Below are positions 46,177 to 54,731 of a stretch of 64,000 bases of DNA, piece by piece. The DNA is taken from contig JANSWZ010000002.1 of NCBI GenBank assembly GCA_024743215.1, forward strand, positions 434,001 through 498,000, written 5' to 3'. Made by a program: the position numbers and the translations under genes. Numbering within the stretch: position 1 is the first letter of the stretch; each line of letters starts with the position of its first letter. The notes under the pieces were generated by a model. That model did no database searches. It was given only the letters and a program-made list of their open reading frames with translations, and was not told where the DNA came from. The DNA comes from Alphaproteobacteria bacterium (GTDB lineage: Bacteria; Pseudomonadota; Alphaproteobacteria; Rhizobiales; GCA-2746425).

Positions 46177-47147
46177 TGGTCTTGAAAGCAGAACTGCATT
46201 GCCACATTGAAGGCGCCGCCTCCCCTGCCCTCGTGCGCAAGAAAGCCAGGCAAAACGGAATTTCGATTGACGGGTTGATCGATGCAAACGGGCATTATAT
46301 CTGGAATGATTTCACCAGTTTCCTGAATGCATATGACCGGGCAGCGGCCGTGTTTATCACTGAGCAGGACTACAGTGACCTGTCTCATGATTACTTCAGC
46401 AGTGCAGCGGCACAAGGCATGATCTATGGAGAAATCTTTGCTTCTCCAGATCATGCGGAATTGGCCGGGCTTAGCTACACCGCATACATTGAGGCACTGG
46501 CAGATGGCATAAAGCGGGCGGGCAATGAGACCGGCATTGAAGGCCGGATTATCGTCACTTGCGTGCGCCATTTCGGGCCTGAACGGGCCGAGCCCGTTGC
46601 GCGTCTGTTGCACACACATCCCCATCCCATGGTTACCGGCTTTGGAATTGGCGGCGATGAACGCATGTTCCACCCGGCGGATTTTGCCAGAGCATTTCAG
46701 ACGGCTGCAGATGCAGGCATGGGTCTGACGGCCCATGCCGGTGAATTTGCCGGGCCGGAAAGTGTGCGCGCCGTTCTTGATGAGCTTGATGTCAAACGGA
46801 TTGGTCATGGTGTGCGTTCTGTTGAGGACGCAGACCTGCTGCACCGGCTGCGGGAGGAAGACATCGTTCTGGAAGTGTGCCCCGGCTCAAATGTATCGCT
46901 CGGCTTGTGCAGCGGTCGTGACACACATCCGTTTACGGCACTTCGAACCGCTGGCGTGCGCATGACACTCAACTCCGATGATCCACCCTTCTTCCAGACC
47001 AGTATCGGTCAGGAATATGAAGAGGGTGCGTTGGCATTCCGGCTTGCCGCAGTCGATTTGGTGGCGATCACCCATCAGGCGATTGAAGCTGCCTTTGTGG
47101 ATGAACCGACGCGGCAGCGCCTGTTTCAACGCTTGTTTGACGATTAA
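46176..47147 (+). CDS. add: Adenosine deaminase family protein
   Basis: A 323-residue amidohydrolase of the adenosine/AMP deaminase family. The metal ligands and catalytic residues appear in order: KAELHCHIEGA (HxH), LTAHAGEFAGPE (third His and Glu), RIGHGVRS, and the NSDDPPFF motif with the last Asp. It hydrolyses adenosine, deoxyadenosine or a related purine such as adenine. The short length and the IEGA in place of the usual LDG motif mean adenine or another purine cannot be excluded. It overlaps phyH and is followed by upp, forming a nucleoside salvage group. Confidence 0.85.
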   Translation: MVLKAELHCHIEGAASPALVRKKARQNGISIDGLIDANGHYIWNDFTSFLNAYDRAAAVFITEQDYSDLSHDYFSSAAAQGMIYGEIFASPDHAELAGLSYTAYIEALADGIKRAGNETGIEGRIIVTCVRHFGPERAEPVARLLHTHPHPMVTGFGIGGDERMFHPADFARAFQTAADAGMGLTAHAGEFAGPESVRAVLDELDVKRIGHGVRSVEDADLLHRLREEDIVLEVCPGSNVSLGLCSGRDTHPFTALRTAGVRMTLNSDDPPFFQTSIGQEYEEGALAFRLAAVDLVAITHQAIEAAFVDEPTRQRLFQRLFDD

Positions 47148-47264
47148 CGGTGCAAAACCTGACTGAATCCCCTCAGGCCTGTAGTTTCGGGTGGCCAAAG
47201 GCTTTTTCCGCTAGCTGTGCGCTGCTAAGAAATCTGCAGTACGTTTTGCTCAGGGAAGTTTCCA

Positions 47265-47918
47265 ATGGTTACCGACGCCAATAATCTGCCAGCTCCGTTT
47301 ACGATTGTTGATCATCCGCTGATCAAGCACAAACTGACCATCATGCGGGACAAGGAAACCTCAACAGCCGGGTTTCGCCGATTGCTGCGCGAGATTTCAT
47401 TGTTGCTTTGCTATGAGGTGACGCGCGATCTGACGCTGACCACCAAGCGCATTGAAACTCCGATGCAGGAAATGGATGCGCCAATTCTGGAAGGCAAGAA
47501 ACTGGTATTCGCGTCCATCTTGCGCGCTGGCAACGGCTTGCTGGAAGGCATGCTGGATCTGGTGCCTGCAGCTCGGGTCGCTCATGTTGGCCTTTACCGT
47601 GACCACGATACACTGGAGCCGGTGGAGTATTACTTCAAGGCCCCGGAGAAGCTGGAAGACCGATTGGTGATTGTAGTGGACCCGATGCTGGCGACATCCA
47701 ACTCGGCGACCGCGGCCATTGAAAAACTGAAAGAGCGCGGCGCAAAGCAAATCCGCTTTTTGTGCCTGCTGGCAGCGCCCGAAGGCGTTGAGAAATTCCG
47801 CACAAGCCATCCAGATGTGCCGATCTATACTGCGGCTCTGGATGAGCGGCTGAACGAAAAGGGCTACATCATGCCGGGCCTCGGCGATGCCGGTGACCGC
47901 ATGTATGGAACCAAGTAA
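47265..47918 (+). CDS. upp: Uracil phosphoribosyltransferase
   Basis: A 217-residue enzyme that joins uracil with PRPP to UMP in pyrimidine salvage. The PRPP loop [15 protein letters not shown], the [13 protein letters not shown] segment and the uracil-binding C-terminus [18 protein letters not shown] are all present. ATG 47265 is preceded by GGGAAG. The stop codon overlaps the next gene's start by one base (TAATG). Confidence 0.95.
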   Translation: MVTDANNLPAPFTIVDHPLIKHKLTIMRDKETSTAGFRRLLREISLLLCYEVTRDLTLTTKRIETPMQEMDAPILEGKKLVFASILRAGNGLLEGMLDLVPAARVAHVGLYRDHDTLEPVEYYFKAPEKLEDRLVIVVDPMLATSNSATAAIEKLKERGAKQIRFLCLLAAPEGVEKFRTSHPDVPIYTAALDERLNEKGYIMPGLGDAGDRMYGTK

Positions 47919-48679
47919 TGAGTTCCGCCCGTTTCCCCGACCTTGAAGGCAAAGTCGTTCTGATCTCTGGCGGTGGCAGTGGTATTGGCGCGCATCTGGT
48001 GCGTGGCTTTGCCGAGCAAGGGGCGTCGGTCGCGTTTTTCGATATTGCTGATGCGCCCAGTAAGGCTCTGGAACAAGAGCTGACCGATGCCGGGCATTCG
48101 GTTGCGTTTCTACATTGTGATCTGACAGATATTCCAGCGCTTCAGGCAAGCATTGGTCAAGTGCGGGCTCGCTTTGGACAGATTGGCGTTCTGGTCAACA
48201 ATGCAGCGCATGATCAACGCCATGATATGAAGGATGTGACATCAGAGTATTGGGATGAACGCTTCGCCGTCAATTTAAAGCATCAGTTCTTCAGCGCACA
48301 GGCGGTGCAGGATGATATGAAACAACTGGGCGGTGGCTCCATCATCAATATGGGGTCAACTTCCTGGGTTATGGGGACTGGAGCCATGCCCTGTTACACC
48401 ACGGCAAAATCGGCGGTGGAAGGTCTGACACGTTCGCTGGCACGCATCATGGGTCCGGACAATATTCGCGTCAACACGGTACTGCCGGGCTGGATTATTA
48501 CGAAGCGGCAGGAAGAGTTGTGGCTGGACGATGAGGGCGAGAAATCGATCCTGGAAAACCAATGCCTGCAGCGCAAACTGGTGCCTGATGACATGGTCGG
48601 TCCCATTTTGTTTTTAGCTTCTGATGCTGCAGCGGCCTGCACCAATCAGCGCTTCATCGTGGATGGCGGCTGGGTCTAG
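47918..48679 (+). CDS. XylB-like short-chain dehydrogenase (probable sugar 1-dehydrogenase)
   Basis: A 253-residue SDR. The cofactor motif is SGGGSGIGAHLVRGFAEQGA with the acidic residue in FFDIAD favouring NAD. The catalytic Ser-Tyr-Lys lies in MGSTSW and CYTTAKSAVEGL. From memory the protein follows Caulobacter XylB (D-xylose 1-dehydrogenase) closely, from the N-terminal MSSA..P.L.GK to the C-terminal FIVDGGWV. It would oxidise an aldose to a lactone. Its position 110 bp before an aldose-1-epimerase gene supports a sugar substrate, though it begins overlapping upp. Sulfoquinovose dehydrogenases also belong to this broad family. Confidence 0.82.
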   Translation: MSSARFPDLEGKVVLISGGGSGIGAHLVRGFAEQGASVAFFDIADAPSKALEQELTDAGHSVAFLHCDLTDIPALQASIGQVRARFGQIGVLVNNAAHDQRHDMKDVTSEYWDERFAVNLKHQFFSAQAVQDDMKQLGGGSIINMGSTSWVMGTGAMPCYTTAKSAVEGLTRSLARIMGPDNIRVNTVLPGWIITKRQEELWLDDEGEKSILENQCLQRKLVPDDMVGPILFLASDAAAACTNQRFIVDGGWV

Positions 48680-48789
48680 GCGCCGTTGTATCGGCAGCTT
48701 GGAAACGCCTGCCCCGTTTCCTAAGATGATGATCTGCGCTAACACTGAAGGCAGGCATACAGTCATTGATTCGATTGAAGGTGGGGTTC

Positions 48790-49803
48790 ATGAATTTCAA
48801 GCGACCATTTGGCAAATTGGAAGATCGCACTGAAATCAACGAAGTTGAAATTGGTGCCGGAGCGTTGCGCGCAAAAATTCTGACCTGGGGAACCGTCCTG
48901 CGGGATTTGCGGCTGGATGGTTTTGATCATCCCCTTGTGCTGGGTTTTGACCGCCTTGAGGATTACGCCAATCACTCGCCTTTCTTTGGCGCAACTGCGG
49001 GCCGCTATGCCAACCGCATCGCCTATGGCCGATTTCCACTCGATGGCCGCATACATCAACTCAGTCAGAACACCGAGCCGCACCATCTGCATGGAGGGCA
49101 TGCCAGTTTTGGCAAGCGTCTATGGACGGTCGGATCGATTGCGCCAGATTCCATTCGCCTGACACTTGTTTCGCCCGATGGTGAAGATGGGTATCCTGGT
49201 CGGGTGATGGTCAGCTGTACCTACAAGATCGTTCCGCCTGCCTCACTTCACGTGATTTATGAAGCCACGACCAATGCGCCAACACTGATGAATCTGGCGC
49301 ATCATTCCTATTTCAATCTGGATGGCTCACCGGACATTCTGGACCACACACTGCAGATTGAGGCAGATGCCTATACGCCCGTGACACAGGATATGATTCC
49401 AACCGGCGCCGTGTTGCCAGTGCAAAATACCTTGTTTGACTTTCGCGAAGCGCGGCCTGTGCGCACTTTGCATGAAGGCCGCCGCATTGCCTTTGACACC
49501 AATTATGTACTGGCACTTGCGCCACGCCCAAGACCCGTTCCCGCTGCGCGACTGAGCAGCTCCCGCAATGGTTTGTCGATGGATGTTCTGTCCACAGAAC
49601 CCGGCCTGCAATTTTACGATGGTTACAAGTTGAATGTGCCGGTTCCCGGTCTGGATGGCCGCAATTACGGTGTCAGTGCCGGGCTGTGTCTGGAGCCCCA
49701 GCGCTGGCCGGACAGTCCAAACCACCGTCACTTTACCGATTCCACATTGCGGCCAGGCGAGACCTATTTTCAGGAAACGATTTACCGCTTCAACATGGCT
49801 TGA
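48790..49803 (+). CDS. Aldose 1-epimerase (mutarotase, GalM-like)
   Basis: A 337-residue GalM-type epimerase that interconverts alpha and beta anomers of free aldoses. The core motifs are FFGATAGRYANRIAYG, NTEPHHLHGG, NLAHHSYFNL with the catalytic His, and GLCLEPQRWPDSPN with the catalytic Glu. ATG 48790 is preferred (AGGTGGGG directly upstream) over a TTG at 48766. It could be an analogue of YihR, the mutarotase of the sulfoquinovose operon, given the neighbouring genes, or simply serve the XylB-like dehydrogenase upstream. Its end overlaps the convergent EamA gene by 22 bp. Confidence 0.88.
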   Translation: MNFKRPFGKLEDRTEINEVEIGAGALRAKILTWGTVLRDLRLDGFDHPLVLGFDRLEDYANHSPFFGATAGRYANRIAYGRFPLDGRIHQLSQNTEPHHLHGGHASFGKRLWTVGSIAPDSIRLTLVSPDGEDGYPGRVMVSCTYKIVPPASLHVIYEATTNAPTLMNLAHHSYFNLDGSPDILDHTLQIEADAYTPVTQDMIPTGAVLPVQNTLFDFREARPVRTLHEGRRIAFDTNYVLALAPRPRPVPAARLSSSRNGLSMDVLSTEPGLQFYDGYKLNVPVPGLDGRNYGVSAGLCLEPQRWPDSPNHRHFTDSTLRPGETYFQETIYRFNMA

Positions 49804-50723
49804 TCCGTCTTCTTATCCAATTGCCTTCGATAGAGGGAATAGGCATGTGGCAGCATGACTCCGGCGATGATTACCATCATGCCTGCCCAGTCAAACAGGC
49901 GCGGAATATCTCCCAGAATGACTATTGCAGCCAGTGATCCAAGGACGGGGTTCAAGGCAACGTAAATTGACACCCAGGCCACTTGCAGGTGTCGCAGCGC
50001 AAAGTTGAAGATTGCGTAGTTCAACACCGTCATGCCCAGAACAAGATACGCCATTGCGAAAATCTGCAGCGGGGTGCCCAAGGTGATAAATGACAAGGCG
50101 TTGGTGGCAAGTGCGAGACTGAAAACGGCAATCAGTGCTCCGGTCACCTGCAGGGTCGCTATCTGGAACCAGGGAATGTCGCCGCTGTTCATACGCCGCC
50201 CCACAATCTGGCTGAAACTGGCGCACAGAACAGCAACAAACACCAATACATTGCCGGTCAGATCACCAACTCCGGCGGCTTCCCGGCTGAGGCTGACGAT
50301 CAGGAGCCCACCAAAACCGACACAGCTACCAACAGCCAGTGACCAATGGGCATTTTCCCGAAGCATCAGATAACCAAGCGCGGAGACAATCAACGGCAAT
50401 AGTCCCCACATAAGGGCCAGTGAAACCCCGTCAGTGCGCGCACCGCCATGAATGCTGAAGATCAAAACTGCGCCTGGTGCCATGAAACCCCATAGCAAAG
50501 TTTTTCCAAAGCGCAGATTCAGTGGCGGCAGCTGATGCCTTGCAAAACAGATGATCCACATGATGATGGCAGCGCCCAAAAACTGCCAAAGCAGAACGGT
50601 GGTGGGTGCGAATTCTACGGCCAAAGCCTGCTGTACCATGAAGCCGCAAGAAAAAATCGCCACTGAGGAAAGCTGCGCCAGATGTGCCAGCAAAGTGGAC
50701 CTTTTGGTCGTCCGTTCTTTCAA
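49782..50723 (-). CDS. EamA/DMT-family transporter
   Basis: A 313-residue membrane protein with ten helices in two EamA repeats (residues ~12-145 and ~160-290), each ending in a typical small-residue helix (AYLVLGMTVLNYAIFNFALRH, VSIYVALNPVLGSLAAI). The family exports metabolites or imports small solutes. The start is TTG 50723, with GGTGGA upstream. It is divergent from the TRAP operon, and the dyad at 50745-50765 lies between them. Co-regulation suggests it may export the end product of the pathway encoded here, such as a C3 sulfonate, an inference. Confidence 0.83.
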   Translation of the reverse strand: MKERTTKRSTLLAHLAQLSSVAIFSCGFMVQQALAVEFAPTTVLLWQFLGAAIIMWIICFARHQLPPLNLRFGKTLLWGFMAPGAVLIFSIHGGARTDGVSLALMWGLLPLIVSALGYLMLRENAHWSLAVGSCVGFGGLLIVSLSREAAGVGDLTGNVLVFVAVLCASFSQIVGRRMNSGDIPWFQIATLQVTGALIAVFSLALATNALSFITLGTPLQIFAMAYLVLGMTVLNYAIFNFALRHLQVAWVSIYVALNPVLGSLAAIVILGDIPRLFDWAGMMVIIAGVMLPHAYSLYRRQLDKKTDQAMLKR

Positions 50724-50744
50724 GATTAGTCCACCATTTGTTGA

Positions 50745-50765
50745 GTCTTGTAAAAGATATAAGAC
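50745..50765. promoter_or_regulatory. Shared operator, copy 1 (GTCTT-N11-AAGAC)
   Basis: GTCTT (50745-50749) and AAGAC (50761-50765) form an interrupted dyad whose 11-bp spacer differs from copy 2 at 54647-54667 in only one base. The flank TTGA lies before both copies and TTAGG after them. It sits 22 bp upstream of the EamA start codon and 106 bp upstream of dctQ, placed to control both. No regulator gene is in the window. Confidence 0.72.
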
Positions 50766-50870
50766 CTGTTAGGATTGAAGAAGGGAAGAATTGAATTGAC
50801 CGCCGCAGCGGTATCGTCTTGCATAAAAAGGTCCGTTAAGGATCGGGTGGGCGATGCAGGGGGAGACATC

Positions 50871-51422
50871 ATGGCAGCTTTAGCTGGCTTTATAACACTT
50901 CTAACACGTATCAATGATGCGGTCTTCTGGGTTGGTCGACAACTCTCCTGGATCGCAATTGGAGTGATGGTCCTCATCATTCTTGCGCAAGTATTCGCGC
51001 GTTACATCCTGAATGACGCCTTGCCCTGGTCCGAAGAACTTGCACGGGTTTTGATGTTGTGGCTGACAGGATTGATGGCGCCATCCGCCTATCGCTGGGG
51101 CTCCTTCGTTGCCATTGACATGTTCCGCGATCTTCTTCCGCGCTGGCCGCGCGCTATTTTGACCCTCTGCCTGTTTGGTATTTCACTGATCGTTCTGATC
51201 GTGATGACACAGTATGGCTGGAAACACATCAACAGTGGTTGGTTGTTCGGGTCCGCTACACTGAAAATCAAACTTGCCTGGGTCTATATGGCACTTCCGG
51301 TAGGGTTCCTGATGATGATTTCAGCCTGTGTTGAGCTGATTGCCAAGGAACTCCACGAAGCACTTGATCCGAGTGTCAATTATAAATCCGGCGACAACGC
51401 GCCAGAATTTATCGCGGAGTAA
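50871..51422 (+). CDS. TRAP transporter small permease (DctQ type)
   Basis: A 183-residue protein with four membrane helices. It shows the DctQ signature ARYILNDALPWSEELARVLMLWLTGLMAPSAYR split over helices 2 and 3, where the Trp-Ser-Glu-Glu is the strongest family mark. It forms the stalk that couples DctP to DctM in periplasmic TRAP uptake driven by Na+. The start is ATG 50871 because GGGGGAGAC sits directly upstream; a longer TTG frame from 50775 overlaps the promoter. The dctM gene follows after 5 bp. Confidence 0.9.
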   Translation: MAALAGFITLLTRINDAVFWVGRQLSWIAIGVMVLIILAQVFARYILNDALPWSEELARVLMLWLTGLMAPSAYRWGSFVAIDMFRDLLPRWPRAILTLCLFGISLIVLIVMTQYGWKHINSGWLFGSATLKIKLAWVYMALPVGFLMMISACVELIAKELHEALDPSVNYKSGDNAPEFIAE

Positions 51423-51427
51423 AGCCC

Positions 51428-52765
51428 ATGCTTGTCTGGTTCCTGCCTCTCTTTCTAGTCCTCCTGATGATCAGCCTGCCGGTGTTTTTCGGCTTGTTGT
51501 TTGCACCCGGCGTTCTGCTCTGGCTGAACGGCCAGGAGCGTGATCTGGCGCTTTTGTACCGTAACGTTTTCAACGGCATCGACTCCTTTCCATTGATGGC
51601 CATTCCATTCTTTATGCTGGCAGGTGAAATGATGAACCGGGGCGGCATCACCATGCGCCTGGTTGAATTCAGCCAGTCCATGATGGGCCACTTTCGCGGC
51701 GGACTTGCCCATGTGAACATTCTGTCGTCCATGCTGTTTGCGGGCCTTTCCGGTTCGGCCGTTGCTGACACATCGGCACTTGGATCAATGCTTATTCCTG
51801 CCATGGAAAAGCAAGGCTATACGCGCCGTTTTGCGGCTGCCATTACCGCGGCCTCATCTGTCATCGGGCCGATCATTCCGCCTTCAGGCATCATGATTAT
51901 TTATGCTTATGTGATGGGCGAATCAGTTGCCGCTCTGTTTCTAGCTGGCATCGTTCCCGGCGTTCTGGTGGGTGTCGGCCTGATGGTCGTTACCGGCATG
52001 ATGGCCCAACGTTATAATTACCCTGTCGCCAGAGAGCGTGCCAATTGGGGTGAACGCTGGCAGGCATTGGTAAAGGCATTTTTCCCGCTCCTGACCCCCG
52101 TCATTATTTTGGGCGGCATTCTGGGTGGCGTCATGACGCCAACAGAAGCTTCTGCTGTCGCGGCGGCCTATGCGTTTTTTGTCGGTATGTTTCTTCTTAA
52201 AACCATTAGCTTCAAAGACCTGCCATCGATCCTGACAAAAGCCGCACTGACCTCTTCGGTTGTGCTGCTGTTGGTTGGAGCGGCAATGGCTTTCAAAACA
52301 GTGGTCAGCCTGTCCCGCGCTCCTGAAGCGCTTGCGGAAATGATTTTGACACTGTCCAGCGATCCTTTGATGCTGCTGTTCCTTATCAATATCCTGCTGT
52401 TCATTGTCGGCATGTTCCTGGATGCGGGCCCTGCGATCATCATTCTGGGGCCAATCCTTGGGCCCATATTCATCAATATGGGCGTCGACCCGGTCCATTT
52501 TGCCATCATCATGAGCGTCAATCTGACGGTTGGTCTGGCAACGCCGCCGATGGGACTGGTGTTATTTGTCGCCTCGAGCGTCTCCGGTGAGAAGGTGGAG
52601 GCCATTTCAAAAGCCATTCTGCCATTCCTGGCCGTTGAAGTTTTCGTGATTTTCCTGATCACCTATTTCCCGGTCATCTCTATGGGCGTGCCATGGCTGA
52701 CTGGTTTCGTTTCACCGGATTCCGATCTTATGGGACCGGTTCTAAGACTGATTTTCGGGGGCTAA
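51428..52765 (+). CDS. TRAP transporter large permease (DctM type)
   Basis: A 445-residue permease with about 12 helices. It shows the DctM motifs AIPFFMLAGEMMNRGG, SSMLFAGLSGSAVADTSALGS, and IGPIIPPSGIMIIYAY in the first half, and MFLDAGPAIIILGPILGPI plus NLTVGLATPPMGLVLF in the second. It carries out Na+-driven uptake of the solute delivered by DctP. TRAP systems usually take up carboxylates and sulfonates, seldom neutral sugars, which matters for the substrate of this cluster. Confidence 0.93.
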   Translation: MLVWFLPLFLVLLMISLPVFFGLLFAPGVLLWLNGQERDLALLYRNVFNGIDSFPLMAIPFFMLAGEMMNRGGITMRLVEFSQSMMGHFRGGLAHVNILSSMLFAGLSGSAVADTSALGSMLIPAMEKQGYTRRFAAAITAASSVIGPIIPPSGIMIIYAYVMGESVAALFLAGIVPGVLVGVGLMVVTGMMAQRYNYPVARERANWGERWQALVKAFFPLLTPVIILGGILGGVMTPTEASAVAAAYAFFVGMFLLKTISFKDLPSILTKAALTSSVVLLLVGAAMAFKTVVSLSRAPEALAEMILTLSSDPLMLLFLINILLFIVGMFLDAGPAIIILGPILGPIFINMGVDPVHFAIIMSVNLTVGLATPPMGLVLFVASSVSGEKVEAISKAILPFLAVEVFVIFLITYFPVISMGVPWLTGFVSPDSDLMGPVLRLIFGG

Positions 52766-52844
52766 AACCGGAAATCATATAAATGACATTTGCTTGTTAC
52801 ATCGTAGCGAATAAACTGAGATTCATTGTAAAGGGAGGACTTCC

Positions 52845-53933
52845 ATGAAACTCAAATCCTTACTATCAACCTTCGCGGCTTTTGCCGTTGGAGCAGCCTT
52901 TATGGGCACCGGAATTATTTCCGATGCACAGGCCGCTTCGCATGCCGAGAAAATCACTCTGCGTGCAACTGCCAACTCCAATGAAAATGATGAAGACTAT
53001 GATGGTCTGGTTGTTTTCAAGAATTATGTCGAAAATGCATCCAATGGTGCCATTGCCGTTGATTTGTTCATCGGTACACAATTGTGCTCCAAGGGCGCTG
53101 AGTGTCTTCAGGGCATCGCTGACGGATCGATTGATATTTACATCTCCACATCAGGTGGTGCCGCCGGCATTTTCCCATATGTGCAGGTGCTTGATCTGCC
53201 TTATCTGCTGCGCGATGACCGGATTGCCGAAGAAGTTCTGCAAAGCGACTTCGTCCGCACAATGCGTGCCCAGATGCTGGCTGATTCCGGTGATACGATC
53301 CGCCTGATGACAATTGGCAATACTGGTGGCTGGCGGAACTTTGCCAACACACAGCGTCCGATTCAGAAGCCTTCCGACATGGAAGGTCTGAAAATCCGGA
53401 CCGTGGTGGCAGATCTTCCACAGGAACTCGTCAAAGCACTTGGCGCCAGCCCGACCCCGATTCCCTGGCCTGAGCTTTTCACTTCATTCCAGACGGGTGT
53501 TGTTGAGGGTTCCAAAAACGGCATTACCGATGTCATGGGCATGAAGTTCCCGGACGCCGGTCTGCAGTACATGACCCTTGATGGCCATGCCTATATGGGC
53601 GCCTTGTGGTTCATGAGCAATGATCGCTTCATGGCTATGGATGAAGGCATGCGCCGCGTAGTCGTCGATGGTTTTTCTGCTCTTCAGCAGGCAACCTTCG
53701 CGTCACCAAAACGCAAATCCATTGCAGCCTATGAAGAGTTTGTCGCCGGTGGCGGTAACCTTTATGTGCCAACGCCTGAAGAAAAAGCCATGTTCCGCGA
53801 AGCAGCTGCGCCTGTGTTCGACTGGTTCAAGGAAAATATTCGTGAAGGTGAAACCTTCTATCAGGCACTTGTTGATGCAGCCGCTGCAGCGGAAGAAAAA
53901 ATCGACGGCGGCGCTATGATGGATGTGAAGTAA
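52845..53933 (+). CDS. TRAP transporter substrate-binding protein (DctP type)
   Basis: A 362-residue periplasmic protein with a signal peptide ending near AQAASHAEK. The DctP fold is seen in IGTQLCSKGAECLQGIADGSIDI, NWRNF-type GGWRNFANTQRPIQKPSDMEGLKIRT with the Arg that binds the anionic group of the ligand, and WPELFTSFQTGVVEGSKNGI. It would present an acidic solute to DctQM. In this operon P is last (Q-M-P). AGGGAGG precedes ATG 52845, and a strong terminator follows the stop. The ligand might be sulfoquinovose or a sulfoquinovosyl glycerol if the downstream operon is sulfoglycolytic. Confidence 0.92.
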   Translation: MKLKSLLSTFAAFAVGAAFMGTGIISDAQAASHAEKITLRATANSNENDEDYDGLVVFKNYVENASNGAIAVDLFIGTQLCSKGAECLQGIADGSIDIYISTSGGAAGIFPYVQVLDLPYLLRDDRIAEEVLQSDFVRTMRAQMLADSGDTIRLMTIGNTGGWRNFANTQRPIQKPSDMEGLKIRTVVADLPQELVKALGASPTPIPWPELFTSFQTGVVEGSKNGITDVMGMKFPDAGLQYMTLDGHAYMGALWFMSNDRFMAMDEGMRRVVVDGFSALQQATFASPKRKSIAAYEEFVAGGGNLYVPTPEEKAMFREAAAPVFDWFKENIREGETFYQALVDAAAAAEEKIDGGAMMDVK

Positions 53934-53986
53934 TCCAGTCGCCCCAATCTGACGGCCCTGATTTCAGGTCTGTCAGACATAAATCA

Positions 53987-54019
53987 GGCCGCTTCAGCGT
54001 CATGTTGAAGCGGCCTTTT
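53987..54019 (+). terminator. Intrinsic terminator after dctP
   Basis: GGCCGCTTCA (53987-53996) pairs perfectly with TGAAGCGGCC (54006-54015) around a 9-nt loop, followed by TTTTGTTTG. It ends the TRAP operon and lies in the gap before the convergent Sel1-repeat gene. Confidence 0.92.
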
Positions 54020-54045
54020 GTTTGAGCATCTGCAAGGTCAGAGCC

Positions 54046-54561
54046 TCAATATTCCGGATAAAGATGATCCTTGTAATCATCAATCAGCAATTCAGCTTTT
54101 GCGATCTGTTCCGGTGTCATTTTCTTGACGACTTCGTTCATGGAAATTGCTGCATCGGGATCGCCGCCAATGGCCGACAGCGTATACCAGGTATAGGCGC
54201 GCGGCAGATCCGGGGCTGGTATGCCGCGACCGACTTCATAATACCATCCAATGCCTGATTGTGCGCCGGGATGTCCCTTCAACGAGGCCCTCAAATACCA
54301 GTCAAACGCGCGTTCGTCATCACGCTCGACGCCAAGGCCCATGGCATACATGACACCAATCAGCTCCTCTGCATCTGCGTTTCCGCCCTGTGCCAATGGC
54401 AGAAAAATTTCTCTGGCTTCCTCAAATCGGCTGGCTTTCATGGCCGTTAAGCCATCAAACAAATCCGCCCCAGCAGCGCTTTGCGTTGCCAGCCCCGCCA
54501 GCGCAAACAGGCCGATGACACCATTGCGCAAATTGAGTCTGAAACTGGTTTTTCTGATCAT
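54046..54561 (-). CDS. Sel1-like repeat (tetratricopeptide-type) secreted protein
   Basis: A 171-residue protein with a signal peptide (hydrophobic segment ending in QSAAGADL). Three Sel1-type helical repeats follow: AREIFLPLAQGGNADAEELI, AFDWYLRASLKGHPGAQSGIGWYY and AYTWYTLSAIGGDPDAAISM. Such domains are protein-interaction scaffolds in the periplasm. It lies on the opposite strand between the TRAP operon and the kinase operon, divergent from the latter, with the second operator copy 86 bp upstream of its start. Its role in the cluster, if any, is unknown. GGAGG precedes ATG 54561. Confidence 0.83.
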   Translation of the reverse strand: MIRKTSFRLNLRNGVIGLFALAGLATQSAAGADLFDGLTAMKASRFEEAREIFLPLAQGGNADAEELIGVMYAMGLGVERDDERAFDWYLRASLKGHPGAQSGIGWYYEVGRGIPAPDLPRAYTWYTLSAIGGDPDAAISMNEVVKKMTPEQIAKAELLIDDYKDHLYPEY

Positions 54562-54646
54562 TTTCGCCTCCGTAAAAATCTCTGCCTACAATAGGAAGAC
54601 AACAGGGAAACGCAATGCGACGAAGACGTGATTTCCGCCATTGAGA

Positions 54647-54667
54647 GTCTTGTAAAAGACATAAGAC
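54647..54667. promoter_or_regulatory. Shared operator, copy 2 (GTCTT-N11-AAGAC)
   Basis: The same interrupted dyad as at 50745-50765, with one base changed in the spacer, again after TTGA and before a TTAGG motif. It lies 65 bp upstream of the kinase ATG and 86 bp upstream of the Sel1-repeat gene on the other strand. A likely promoter overlaps it (TTGTAA at 54650-54655, TAGGGT at 54673-54678, 17-bp spacer), so a bound repressor would block it. Confidence 0.72.
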
Positions 54668-54731
54668 TTGATTAGGGTCAAAAGTGAGCAAATTTGTGCT
54701 CTACCTACACCCAGAAATTCGGGATCGGCTC

